Below are positions 44,892 through 56,690 of a DNA stretch of 64,000 nucleotides, one piece after another. Made by a program: the position numbers and the translations under genes. Below the pieces are notes generated by a model that had not been told where the DNA came from, did no database searches, and saw only the letters and a program-made list of their open reading frames with translations. Numbering within the stretch: the stretch's first letter is position 1; every line of letters begins with the position of its first letter. The DNA is from Linanthus parryae (lineage: Eukaryota; Streptophyta; Magnoliopsida; Ericales; Polemoniaceae): contig JALGPY010000007.1 in NCBI GenBank assembly GCA_023055425.1, forward strand, positions 86,949,136 to 87,013,135. The letters run 5' to 3'.

Positions 44892-46474
44892 ATGGCAAAC
44901 AACTCATCGAGTTCACAACATTCCTTACGATCTGTCCTTGAGAAGGACAAGCTCTCTGGAACCAACTTTCTTGATTGGTACAGAAACTTGAGAATTGTTC
45001 TCAAGCAAGAGAAGAAACTGTACGCAATAAAGGAGCATGTTCCAGAAGGTCCAGAGAACCAAACACCTACTGCCCTAAAGGCGTATCAAAAGCGTGTTGA
45101 TGACGCCAATGATGCGACCTGCCTTATGCTATGCACCATGACTTCTGAGCTTCAGAAGCAACATGAAAAATGAATGTTGTCGATATGATCGAGCATCTGA
45201 AGCAGCTCTTCCAAGAGCAGGCAAGGGTAGAGAGGTATGAGGTCTCTAATGCACTGTTTAAGTGTCATCTGGCAGAAGGGAACCCGGTGAGAGCCCATGT
45301 ACTCCGTATGATCGGATACTTGGATAATCTCGCCCGACTAGGGTTCCCGGTCGGCCAAGAGTTGGCAACCGATCTCGTGTTGCAATCGTTGCCCGAGAGT
45401 TATGGACAGTTCATCATGAACTATAACATGAACGAGATCGTGAAACCACTGTCAGATTTACTCAATATGTTGAGGACAGCTGAACAGAGCATCAACAAGG
45501 GTAAGGACAAGGCCATTATGATGGTGCAGAAAGGAAAGGGCAAAAGGTTTGGCTCATCCTCCAAGGGCAAAGGAAAGTCAGTTGCCAAGTCCAAGGAACC
45601 TGCCCTTAAGCCTGTTGGTGGGATTGCCAAAGTTGTGACTAAAGGTGAGTGTCACTACTGCAGTCAGCCGGGACACTGGAGAAGGAACTGCCCAAAATAT
45701 CTGGAGGACAAGAGGCTTGGAATAGTGACTCCACCACCACCAGGTATTTTTGTTGTAGATGTCAATTTAACTGTCTCTACATCATGGGTATTAGATACTG
45801 GATGTGGATCTCATATTTGTCGAAATATGCAGGATCTAAAGAGAAGTAGAAGATTGGCTAAAGGAGAGGTAGATCTGCGCGTTGGGAATGGAGCAAAAGT
45901 TGCTGCGTTGGCCATATGCGTGTGCGAGCTATCTCTGCCTTCAGGATTAGTTTTAGAATTAAATAATTGCTATTTTGTGCCTACTATGAGCAGAAACATT
46001 ATTTCTATTTCTTGTTTGGACAAGGTTAGTTTTATTATTTCAATAAAGAACAATTGTTGTTCCTTTTATTTAAATAATATTCACTATTTTAGTGCGCAAT
46101 TATTTAATGGAATTTATGTCCTTGATCTAAGCAATCGTGTCTACAACATTAATACCAAGCAGATTAAAATAAATGATTTAAATCCATCTTATTTATGGCA
46201 CTATCGTTTAGGCCACATAAATGAGAAACGTGTATCTAGACTCCATAAGGATGGATTACTAGACTCATTTGATTTTGAATCATATGAGACATGTGAGTCT
46301 TGTTTATTGGGAAAAATGACAAAGTCCCCTTTCAATAAGAAAGGTGAGAGGACTAGTGAGAAATTAGCGCTCATACATACCGATGTATGTGGGCCATTTG
46401 CCACGCCTGCCAGGGGTGGTTATGTCTACTTCATTACATTTACTGATAATTACAGTAGATATGGATTTGTGTAA
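44892..46474 (+). pseudogene. copia2 gag, protease and pre-integrase finger
   Basis: ATG at 44,892 (MANNSSSSQHSLRSVLEKDK). A run of five A at 45,165-45,169 has probably lost one base, giving TGA at 45,171 and splitting gag; the frame resumes at 45,170. That second frame (434 codons) holds UBN2-like gag, the zinc knuckle CHYCSQPGHWRRNC (residues 161-174), the protease active site WVLDTGCGSHIC (DTG at 209-211), the HHCC finger (LWHYRLGHIN, CESCLLGK) and the first integrase Asp (HTDVCGPF). It ends at a TAA just after NYSRYGFV, where a Tyr codon and a one-base loss break the integrase. Confidence 0.9.
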
Positions 46475-47190
46475 CTCATGAGGGCAAATCCGAATCCTTT
46501 GAAGTGTTCAAAGAATTCAAGAATGAAGTAGAGAAGCAACTTGGCAAAAGTATCAAGGCTCTACGATCGGATCGTGGAGGAGAATACTTAAGCCAAGAGT
46601 TTGACAACTATCTTAGAGAGTGTGGGATCGTGTCCCAAGTCACTCCACCCGTAACACCACAGTGGAATGGCGTGTCCGAGAGGAGGAATCGAACCCTATT
46701 GGATATGGTTCGATCTATGATGTGTCAAACCGATCTTCCATTATCATTTTGGGGCTACTCTCTATTAAGTTCAGCTTTCACCATTAACTGTGTTCCATCC
46801 AAACTAGTCATAAAGACACCATATGAGATGTGGAGTGGGAGGCGTCTCACACTGTCGTTCATGAAGATTTGGGGCTGCGATGTCTATGTAAAACGTTTAC
46901 AATCAGACAAGCTAGGGCCGAAATCGGATAAGTGTAAGTTTGTGGAGTACCCTAAGGAAACTAAGCGTTACTACTTCTACAATCCAACCGAGAACAAAGT
47001 GGTTGTTGCTCGAACCGGCGTGTTTCTATAAAGAGAATTTATCTCTAAAGAAGCAAGTGGGAGGACTGTAGAACTTGAAGAGGTTCAAAAACCACAAATC
47101 ACTGAACCGATTATGGAACATGAACAGGAACCACAAGCAGTTGTGGAGCAACCTGTTTAGGTAACTCAAGAGCTTCGTAGATCTAGTAGA
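46475..47190 (+). pseudogene. copia2 integrase core, second part
   Basis: Frame 46,504-47,031: LGKSIKALRSDRGGEYLSQE supplies the second Asp and NGVSERRNRTLLDMVRSM the catalytic Glu. The C-terminal part has KTPYEMWSGRR and PKETKRYYFYN. A TAA at 47,029 and a TAG at about 47,158 interrupt the linker to RT. Confidence 0.85.
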
Positions 47191-48839
47191 GTGCGCCAGG
47201 AACCCGAGAGGTATGGACTTCTCGTGACCAATTCCGGTGACACGATGCTCATAGATGATGAGCCTACTACCTTTGATGAGGCCATGAATGGCCCAGAATC
47301 TCAGAAGTTGCTAGAAGCCATGAGATCCGAGATGGAATCCATGTATACCAACAAAGTATGGACTTTGGTGGAACCACCCGAAGGGGCGCGGCCCATAGGG
47401 TGCAAGTGGGTCTTCAAGAAGAAGATCGACATGGATGGTAATGTGATTACCTATAAGGGCCGATTGGTGGCTAAAGGATTCAGACAGATTCATGGTATTG
47501 ACTATGATGAAACCTTTTCACTAGTCGCTATGACTAAATCCATTCGAATCCTACTTGCGATTGCAGCATACCATGACTATGAGATTTGGCAGATGGATGT
47601 CAAAACAGCATTCCTTTATGGGAATCTCCTCGAGGACGTGTATATGATACATTCGGAGGGTTTTGAGGATCCAAAGCAAGCCAACAAATTCTGTAAGCTG
47701 CAACGATCCATTTATGGATTGAAGCAAGCTTCTAGGAGTTGGAATCGACGTTTTGATGTAGTAGTCAAAGAGTTTGGCTTCATCGTAAACGAAGATGAGT
47801 CTCGTGTCTACAAGAAGGTTAGTGGGAGCTCTGTAGCTTTTCTGGTCTTGTATGTGGATGACATACTACTCATCGGAAACGACGTTCCCATGCTGCAATC
47901 TGTTAAAGATTGGCTAGGGAAGTGTTTCTCAATGAAGGACTTAGGGGAAGCAGCCTATATACTCGGTAAAAAGATCCATAGAGATAGGTCTAAGAGGTTG
48001 CTAGGCCTATGTCAAAGTACATACATTGACAAGGTGTTGAAACGGTTCAACATGCAAGATTCCAAGAAGGGATTCTTGCCCATGTCACATGGGATCACTC
48101 TTTCGAAGAGTGGTTGTCCTTCCAATGAGATTGAGAAGGAACGCATGAGTAGAATCCCCTATGCCTCGGCCATAGGATCTATCATGTACGCCATGTTATG
48201 TACTAGACCAGATGTGTCATATGCCTTGAGTATGACAAGCAGATACCAATCCAATCCGGGTGAGAGTCACTGGATTGCTGTCAAGAATATCCTAAAGTAC
48301 TTGAGAAGAACTAAGGATGCTTTCTTGATATTTGGCGGTGAGGAAGAGTTGCGTGTAAGGGGTTACACTATGCAAGCTTCCAAACCGACAGAGATGACTT
48401 TAGATCACAGTCGGGATATGTGTTTTGCCTGAATGGAGTAGCGGTGAGCTGGAAGAGTTCCAAGCAAGAGACGGTAGCTGATTCTACAACAGAGGCTGAG
48501 TACATTGCTGCAAATGGCGCATCAAAGGAAGCTGTTTAGATCAGAAAGTTTGTTTCTGAACTTGGTGTGGTTCCTAGCACTGTGGATCCAGTCGAGTTGT
48601 ACTGTGATGACAGTGGGGCGATCGCGCAATCGAAGGAACCCAGGTCGCACCAGAAGTCCAAGCACGTGCTCAGGAAGTTTCATCTGATTCGAGATATTAT
48701 CGATAGAGGAGACGTTCAGATATGCAAGATTCCTACAGATGAGAATCTGTCAGACCCGCTTACAAAGCCGCTCACGCAGTGGAAGCATGAAGGGCACACT
48801 AAGAGTATGGGAATACGAGATGAACCAGATTGGCTCTAG
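47191..48839 (+). pseudogene. copia2 reverse transcriptase and RNase H
   Basis: Open from 47,191 to 48,432: ARPIGCKWVFKKKIDMDGNV, QMDVKTAFLYGNL, YGLKQASRSWNRRF, catalytic YVDDILLIGND, then YASAIGSIMYAMLCTRPDVS. A frameshift near 48,370 moves RNase H into the next frame ([31 protein letters not shown]). A TAG at about 48,538 replaces a likely Trp. The end reads KSKHVLRKFHLIRDII and NLSDPLTKPL, stop at 48,837-48,839. Confidence 0.9.
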
Positions 48840-48840
48840 T

Positions 48841-48853
48841 GCAAGTGGGGGAC
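48841..48853 (+). other. copia2 polypurine tract
   Basis: GCAAGTGGGGGAC directly before the 3' LTR. Confidence 0.85.
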
Positions 48854-50261
48854 TCTTGGAATAGATGCCCTAGAGGCAATTTAGTTTAGTATGAATTTAT
48901 TTGTGGCTAGAAACTCATTTATTATTTATTGGATAATTAATATAATGAAGTCCTTAGATTTACAATTGTGTTGTTTATCTTAAATATCCGTAGTCCAGCA
49001 TAATGATTAATGGGACAATCATCTATAGACTAGTATGGGGTTGGATTGATATGGAGATATCATGATCCAACACATAGGTGTGCATTAAGGGTAATGTCGC
49101 ACTGGATTGACCCATATCCGAGAAGGCTACATACATGTTATGTTGAGTCAAGCGCTTCTCGCGGTGCAATGGTATTTTCATCCTTAGACTTGAAGTCACT
49201 AGATATTCTAGTTGTTGATTATTGTGATTTTGGTAGCGTTAAACGCTACACCGTAACTGGGTAGTTATAAAGGCGTGTCCTGGACACAATAAGAAGCAAG
49301 CTTAGATATCGTAGTGGACGTAGATAGAATTTGTCCCTCCCACATAATGGGAGCAAATATCCTAGGCCACTCGAGGGATAGTGCTTATAGAATGTCTGGC
49401 CAGACTCAAATAAATCAATATGGGATATTGATGTTATTTGCACGAATAAGGTTATTCCCATGGATCGAAAAACTATGGATTGGATATACGAGTATGACTT
49501 GTATGTCTCGTGTCCAATCCGGATATAGAGACAAAGAGATGAGACAATTACTTGTACAAAGGTTGTCAAGATGACTATTCTATTAGTTGGCTATAATGGA
49601 TGTTTTGCTAGAAACCGCTCCATATTAGCAAATAGTTGCTACCAACTAGATAGAACCTATGGGGTCACACGCTATATAGAGTTGAACTAGATTTTGGAAT
49701 TAATTAATTGGATTAATTAATTATAAGGATCACTTTGCAAAACCTTGCAAACTTAGTAGGGACTAATTTGCAAGGAAGGGACTAAATTGAATTCTGGTAG
49801 GACTAGAATAAGTCCTTTTGGTAGTTGGCAAGGAGTTGTTGGACTATATAACGGACCTTCCTTCCTTCCCAAAACTTATGCTCATAATTGAACATAACTA
49901 GAGTGGGAGAGAACAAAAGGAGAGAGAGCAACAAGCTAAGGAGCCGACCGCCCCCTAGCTCACCGCCCCGTCCCCGTCGGCCCCAAAGGAGGCCGAACAC
50001 CTCCTTTGGTTGTCTCGTTTTGCGTGATTCTTCTTTCCGGGCTAGCACCAAGGAGTGGGAGATCTAGGAATCAACTCTAGGCGTGGATCAACCATAGAGA
50101 ACGTGACACAATTCGCGTTTGAAGTCATCAAAGGAGAACCGTAAGGTGTGTTATTGATTTCTTCCTTTTACCATCGTTATGTATCTTGACTTGTGATCCT
50201 TGGAGAGTTTTGCATGGTTAATTATTGTTTCCGTTGCGCATCCATGAATCAAAACCCTACA
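48854..50261 (+). repeat. copia2 3' LTR
   Basis: 1,408 bp. The first dinucleotide is TC instead of TG (TCTTGGAATAG), a point change; it ends CCCTACA. Shorter than the 5' LTR because of small deletions (for example in TTCTTCCTCTTCCTCTTTCC). Confidence 0.95.
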
Positions 50262-50266
50262 GTGAC

Positions 50267-50556
50267 TTCATGTCTAAGGACCACAACACCATTGTCACTA
50301 CGAGAACCACTTGTGACATTTACATAACTCTGATGTAGCGTTCTCGTAGTGGGTATGTCCAGTATGCCATTACGCCTAATGCATAAGCATGTTTTAGAAT
50401 TGATATCTGTATATCAATATACCCACATACTACTCTCCTTTTGTAGTGATCGTCCTACTAACCAATATACTTGACTATGGATAGTTCAAGATAAACAACA
50501 ATTTCAATCTAAGGACATCATTATTTTAATATCTTCATATCTAATAGAATGAATAT
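50267..50556 (-). repeat. Diverged copia LTR, minus orientation, C2 (second part)
   Basis: Continues the LTR interrupted by copia2 (matches 24,007-24,296). Confidence 0.7.
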
Positions 50557-51729
50557 TGAAAGACAGTATTTAGGTATGCAAATACAAGATCAAATACTCT
50601 TGAAGGGGGGGGGGGGAGGTTGAATAGAGTATGACAACTTTTGCCAAAAGTTGGTTTTAAATCAAAGTGATAAGTGCTAGAGGCATTTCAACGCCTTGAA
50701 CTCAGTTTCAAGCCCATGAAATCAAAACAGACAGAGGAAAAGTAACTGATAGTTTTCAAGGCTTTGAACAGAAACCTCTATTGAAGCAGTTAACAAGACA
50801 AGTAAAGAACTGACTTGTAAAGGGAACACAATGATTTATTGCGAAGTTCGGTCCCAAGTGACCTACTCTCCGCCTGAAGGATATAATCCCTCTAGTATTT
50901 CACAAATTTGTTATTGATCAAAATATAAGCCCTAGATCTCAAGTTAAGAGAATTGCCTTACTCTTGTTACAGCTTATGGTTCTCTCTAACCTATCTAGTA
51001 TTTTCTTTATCTAACTGATTCGATAAGTATCTCTTGTAGTTCCTCTTGAACAACACAACGTGATCAAGTGACAAATAAATATACAAGATGATATACAAAT
51101 AATGCTCAGATGAACACCGTAACACAATGAAGCAGTTAAGCTTGAAGTGTTCTTCTGGAACTTGATTGGAATATTTGACCTTCCTCGGTGATGCTTGTCG
51201 ATCCCTGAGAGTTGTTTGAATCTCTGTAATACTCAATGGTTCGTAATCACTCTCAAAATTATCTATTTTTATACTAGTTTGAACTACATAATATAAAGCA
51301 ACCTTCAAAAACAAATCCCTAAAAATATGTAACATATCTTGGACTCACAATAGCTTGATTCCAACGGCTAAATTCTTGCTTTTATTACTTGATTTTGATA
51401 TGATCTTTCATCAGCATGCTTAATGAATGTCCAGACAACCTACCTTAACAATAACACTAAATCTACAGGCATTGATTACCACTTATGCATCTCTACAAAT
51501 AAGGAAAATTAGTATAGCTGCATGCACAGATTAGTTAGCAGTTCCTGCAAAAATAACTTAGAAAAATAATGAGATCAAGGAATGTTAAATCAAAGAATTA
51601 ATTTTTCTTTCATCTTGTAATACAGTATGATCAAGTGTAGGGCTTTAGAGAAGCATAGGAGTAATAACTCACCCCAGTTCATGCTCTATAGTTTCAAGGA
51701 CTTGAAACCTATTTCGAGCTTTTGAAACA
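50557..51729 (-). repeat. Copia-type LTR of A3
   Basis: About 1.17 kb, TGAAAGACAG...GAAACA on the plus strand. It includes a run of about 12 G near 50,606. Same end motifs as A2. Confidence 0.6.
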
Positions 51730-52119
51730 AACTATGAACTTATTGTCTCCCCCTTGATGAAATTCAAAAACAATTATTCTGTTTGAATTATTTCTTGCAT
51801 AAGATAGACATTAGTAGCATAGCAGAAACAGATATATAAGGTCAATAACCAGATAACAATGCCAACAGATATAATGAACTGAATCAAAACAAAACTAAGT
51901 ACCCAAATCAAAAGAAACTAAGCAGTTCAAAAATAAAAACTCCTACAGATCCAATCCATATCTCCAAACTACCAAATAGAGTACCTAACTTTCTCCCCCT
52001 TTTTGATTTTCATCAAAAAATAGTGAGAAAATGGTGGGTCAAATGATTTTGAAAACCTAAGTACTGGAATAAAATGTTTGGAAGATGAAGGATGATTTCA
52101 AGGCTTTGAAAGGAGTTTC
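51730..52119 (-). other. Polypurine-tract region of copia-type 3' end (A3)
   Basis: Purine tracts on the minus strand near 51,745-51,760 and 51,990-52,015 (AAAATCAAAAAGGGGGAGAAA). No coding frame. Confidence 0.5.
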
Positions 52120-52769
52120 ACGGCTTTGAAAAGAAGAATGAAAGGTTAGAATCAAGGTTTTGGATATTCGTCTCCCTTAGGCTCTGCAACTTGCTCATGA
52201 TGACTTTCTACTTCATCTTCTTCATCCTCTTGCTGTTCTTATTCTTGTGCGACTTCTTAACCAGGCTCATCAGCAACCACATTTTCTTTAAACAGATCCG
52301 CTGAACTGATAATGGCTGGAACCTTTTCTTTCTTTTTCTTCTGCTTAAAGTCTTTGAGTAGCAATCAAGAGTCCACACTATCCTCTTCATCCTTTTCCTC
52401 AATCGAAGTAGTCTTTGCCCCTGCATCCTTATCTCCAGCAGCCTGTTTCCCAGTACCCTTATTCTAGCATCTTCATCCTCAATATTGTGTTCATAAACAG
52501 ATCAGCTATAGATCCTGCCTTCTTTGACCCTTCTGGATCTTGTGAAACTTCTTCTTCCACATGGATCAAGTTTATACTTTTGAAGACACTTTCAAGCATA
52601 TACTTCAGATGTCTGGACTCAGTACCCAACTCATACTGACCCTGCTTCAATTAATCCAATTCATTCTCAATCAATAGTAGCCTTTGACGAACTAGGGATT
52701 ATTCATGAGGTTGAGAGGGTAGAGTTGATGGGGCGGTTAAGGATTTAGGATTTGGTAACTTTTTAGCCT
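52120..52769 (-). pseudogene. Acidic coiled-coil-like ORF remnant (A3)
   Basis: KQGQYELGTESRHLKYMLES then VFKSINLIHVEEEVSQDPEG is open at 52,459-52,650; the acidic tail is at 52,205-52,260. Broken by stops on both sides. Confidence 0.45.
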
Positions 52770-54781
52770 GTCACTCTTCAACATACATTACAGAGTAGAC
52801 ATTTAGTATGACACCTCCATTAGGGATTCCGGCCAGCTTTAGGGTGAAAGTATGGATAACATTCACTACGACACCTCCATCGACGAACCCCCTCTAGAAA
52901 TCCAGGCCATTCATCATCGCGGTCACCTACAATAGTTGGAAATGCCTCGAGTTAGACACTAAATCCCTTTTGGAGAAAGAGATTAGCGTGGATGGTGGCC
53001 TTTCTACCTTAATAATTTCGCCTTTATAACAGACCATATTTCCACGAGGTCATTGTTTCCTCGGAGTATGGCCTTGGAAATCTCCATCCTACCTTCCGCG
53101 GAGACGTGCAACGCGTCAAAGAATGCCTTGAACTTGCTCATGTCAGCCAAGCGGGATACTGACACGTCTTCCGTGTCCAAGTTGAATTCTTCACATTCCT
53201 CTACGTGATTTACCTCGAAAGGTTAATCATCATCTTCCTTTGTGATCGATATCATGGCAACCTCTTTGACCTGGGTTCTCCCACTGTCGTGCAAAGGTAG
53301 AGGATTCTTCCTGATTTCCATCTCGGGTTCCACATGAATCACGTAGTTGTTCTCAAGTCGGTGGCTCTCGTAGTTTAGGGAGAATACCGTCCTTTCTCCA
53401 TGCTTTGCAGAGATTCATAACTTTCCACAAAGGACACTGAAGGTGAGTAAGCTGTTTATAAGGCCCTCTCTGGAACTTTGGTGCGCCTGATACTGCGTGG
53501 ACCTCCGCATCACGTGCTCTCTTGAAGCTGAATCTTCTTCCCTTAAATTCTGACGCTATTGACGAGTATTTCTTGCCTTTTTCATCCATGATTAGTTCGA
53601 CATTCTGCGTGCTGTCAAGTAGCTTTGAGAAAGTGGTCATTTGGTGGTTCATCAGCATCTCCTTGTACTTGAGAAGCATTTCCTGCAATCGAATTTCCAT
53701 GGGGCATTGTTTTGCAAGCTGTTCTGATCATTGGAGGGATTTTTCTCGTAAACGTCGGATAAAGGAAAAACCGTCTTGGTCGCGCCTTCGGTTCATCAGG
53801 GAGAAGTGGATGATAGTGACATGTTCTTCGACCTGGAGAATTCGGCATAGAACCTCCTCACCATATCCTCCCAAATTTGCACGGACTCAGTTTTGAGCTT
53901 GTTGTACCACTTTTACGCCACGGGTCCCAGGGACTTATAGAGCTCGTGTAGCCGCACGTTCCTGGCGCCTCCATATGGCCCCAAGAAGTCAACAAAGTGC
54001 ATTATGTGCTCCTTCGCGTACCGTTCGACTTTTTCATACTTTTCGCACTTTTGTGGCTTGTACCCCGGTGGACTGGGAATCACATAGACCTATGTTGGGA
54101 TCGGATAGGAATACTCTATGATAGGTAACGCGTTGAGGATTTTGCCATGGTCCGCCATGAATTCGCCCAACCTCTGCTCTAGAGTATTGAAAGATGTCGC
54201 AGTAGGAGGAGGACCTACGGGTGGTACCCACATTCAAGATGTAGCATTATGCGTACCTGCATACGGATTCGGCGCTCTATATGTAGGAGTCTAGCATTTC
54301 TGGCCTCTAGTAGGTAGTGACACACGAACGGACTGCATTCCGAGCATCAAAGGTGGAGGCGGCGGTAGGCTAACGGAACAGGAAGAGTGCGAGGGGGTTC
54401 CCATGGAAAGGGGATCCTTGACGTTCAAGTCGGCATCTGTGTTACGTATGGCTTCACAGGTGTAAATGGACTATCGTGCGGGGGTCGCAGCACAGGACCA
54501 TTAAGGGCTCCTGACACGCTCGTCACCATGAGTGCTGTCTGCCACCATTCATTCTACGTTGGTGCTTGCATCTGTTCCATCTGAGTCGTCTAATTTTGGA
54601 TCATGGCTTCCTTGTTCTGTATGGTGGCGCTACGCCTTTCGATTCGGTTAGTTAGAGTCGTTGGGTCGGTGATCTCGAATTGAGAGAGACAGTTCTAGTT
54701 GTCTTGACTCTTAGCAGCCTCCAGTGGTTGTGATGATCGACTCATGCCATCGTTAACTCCGAGGGAAAGAGGAGGAGCCAT
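52770..54781 (-). pseudogene. Ty3-gypsy gag and protease remnant (A3)
   Basis: ATG at 54,781 (MAPPLSL). Gag segments are recognisable but more interrupted than in A2: WEDMVRRFYAE-type sequence near 53,840, then MEIRLQEMLLKYKEMLMNHQ at 53,353-53,700 and SFKRARDAEVHAVSGAPKFQ. The protease-like part near 52,800-52,900 is degenerate. No RT. Confidence 0.7.
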
Positions 54782-54845
54782 CTTGAAACCTTCGATAAAA
54801 GGTAACACTGTGAATGGTTTGAGTTTTTCACGTCGGTTTCACCAA

Positions 54846-55491
54846 TGTAAGCGAGGAATTCGTCAGGACTAATCCTCTGTGTTCCTTCAAGCAGAAGAAC
54901 AAAAAAATGACACATGGTTAACCTTTTGGAGGTCCGGGGATGAGAGCCGGTTTGGGGTAAGATTAAGGCAACGTATGTTATCCAGAGGTGAGATAGTGAT
55001 GGCTAAGTTGAGTATGATAGTTGCTGTAGCTCAGTTATGGATGATCTCTCTGTTCCTGTTTGGAATGGGACAGATCCTTTATATACAGTTTCATTAGACG
55101 CACGTGGGGTAGCACGGATGACAAAAATGGGCCTCTCGTGGCCTTAACGTCCGCCTAATAGAGCGGCTCGTGACCTATATATGTAGGGATCGTGGTCCAC
55201 GACTTCGGAGACGAGACTGTCCATTCACGAGTCTCTGGATAAAATACGAGGGTCGCATGCTATATAGGCATCTCGCACGTGACATACCTTACACTAGCCT
55301 CCAAGCCACTCGCACCCCCAAGTCGCGTTAGCATAAGGCGCATATGCGAAGGACCCTTCCTCACTGTCCTTCGCATACCCGTAGGCAGATGACGCATTTC
55401 GGTGCTATGCGCAGCACAATGTTAGTACATGTGTCCCTTATCTAGGGCGCCACGCGGATTTTCGACAATATCATGATTTGGGGTTTCTACA
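54846..55491 (-). repeat. Gypsy-type 5' LTR of A3
   Basis: 646 bp. On the minus strand it starts TGTAGAAACCCC and ends CTTACA, followed by TTGGTGAAACCGACG. TATA-like CTGTATATAAAGG near 55,074-55,086. Most complete of the three A gypsy LTRs. Confidence 0.75.
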
Positions 55492-56122
55492 GTATCGAAG
55501 TATTTTCTTCGTTAATTTTATTTTATCGAGTCTTAATGTTCTGTATTTAGTCTTTGAGCAAATTATAAGATCGGCCCGAGTTTCTTTACAGTTCTTTTCT
55601 GGGGTTCTAGTTTGGTCAACCGTACATGGTCTAGAGAGTCTTATTTAAACAATTTTTTTCATTTTATAAAATAATAAGATAATCACTTATTCTATCTCTC
55701 CTTTTCCCGTCTCTCTCTCTCTCTCTCTCTCGTATATGTCTTCCCCTTCACCTCCGATCCTTTTCTTGCTTCCTCTGAAGCATTCTCTGTTAGCTGTAGC
55801 TAACAGTAATTCAATGTATATGTTTGGTAAATGTATATCATTGTATCCCCTATTTCCCTAATGAGTTCATTTCATATAAATATGCTCTTATTTCATAAGT
55901 TCATCAGATTTATCTATCAAGGAGGTTGCTTGCACTGAAACATTTATGCTGATATAAGCAACAAATAAGCTGAACTAAGCCATTAAGCTTAACTGAGTAG
56001 TAAAATTCAAAAGAAAAATTAGTTAGCTTTTGAGTTTTAAGAGATTGGTGAAATGTGATTGTGCTCCTCGTTTCTAGTTCTTTTGGAGCCTTAAGGACGT
56101 ATGAAATATGAAATCGGTGTTA
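55492..56122. other. A3 right flank, non-coding, with CT microsatellite
   Basis: Matches 29,363-29,925. A (CT)n run of about 22 bp lies at 55,710-55,731. Contains CTGTTAGCTGTAGCTAACAG. No gene. Confidence 0.4.
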
Positions 56123-56127
56123 TGTGT

Positions 56128-56587
56128 TGTTGTGTTTGACTTGCAATCAAGGAGGAAATAAAAGTGGAAACATTTGTTTCCTAGTTTCAATTTGGAATGG
56201 TCAAAGTCTAAGGCAGTGAGTGGCTTGGTGAATTCCACCGCCACACACATGCTTTGGATATAAAAGGACTAGTTGGTACTAAAACATAACAACACACGGA
56301 GAGTAATTGGTGAGCTTTGAGAAGTTTTTTGTGCGTGTGTCGGGTGGGTGTTTCGGGTTGCCGCCGTGGTCGTTCTGGCCACGACGGCGTGCACTGTAAT
56401 CGGGTTCTCTTCTAAATAAAATATTTGGTTCTGGCCGTGGATTAGCTAGCGGGTTCGTTACGAATTCGTTAGTGAACCACGTTAAATATCTGTCTCGTTC
56501 TTTTTTCGTCTCGTCGTTCTTGCTCGAATACCCACAGGTTATAACAAAGTGGTAACGGAGCTCTGAAACAGGAGTTATGTTACAACA
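56128..56587 (+). repeat. 5' LTR of the small LTR element
   Basis: TGTTGTGTTTGAC...GTTACAACA. TATA-like GGATATAAAAGG near 56,257-56,268; AATAAAAT at 56,415-56,422. Confidence 0.9.
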
Positions 56588-56590
56588 AAC

Positions 56591-56690
56591 TGGTATCAGA
56601 GCCAGGTCAGGAGGAACACCGGTTTTTACAAACTGGTATCAGAGCCAGGTCAGGAGGAACACTAGTTTTAAATAACTGGTATCAGAGCCG
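56591..56690 (+). other. Triple primer-binding site on a 43-bp tandem repeat
   Basis: TGGTATCAGAGCC occurs at 56,591, 56,634 and 56,677, exactly 43 bp apart. The units share AACTGGTATCAGAGCCAGGT then CAGGAGGAACAC. The first is in the normal position next to the LTR. Confidence 0.95.

Larger units (their letters stand above)
41833..50261 (+). mobile_element. Ty1-copia retrotransposon copia2 (complete length, defective)
   Basis: 8,429 bp: LTR 41,833-43,256, primer-binding site at 43,258, 1.6-kb leader, gag, protease, integrase, RT, RNase H, polypurine tract at 48,841-48,853, LTR 48,854-50,261. GTGAC target duplication and empty site in unit 1. LTRs differ at about 7 of the first 165 bases (roughly 4%, by eye). 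Several frameshifts and stops in pol make it non-autonomous. Confidence 0.95.
24297..50556. repeat. Tandem composite unit 2 (A2-B2-C2)
   Basis: Second copy: A2 24,297 to about 29,925, solo LTR 29,926-31,420, B2 about 31,421-37,795, C2 about 37,796-50,556, carrying copia2. Same order and orientation as unit 1. Confidence 0.85.

Noticed and set aside
49246..49569. Minus-strand frame seen at 42,283, 49,246 and 63,336
   Set aside because: Its repetition follows the LTR sequence of the copia2 family; it is a shadow of a non-coding LTR, not a gene family.
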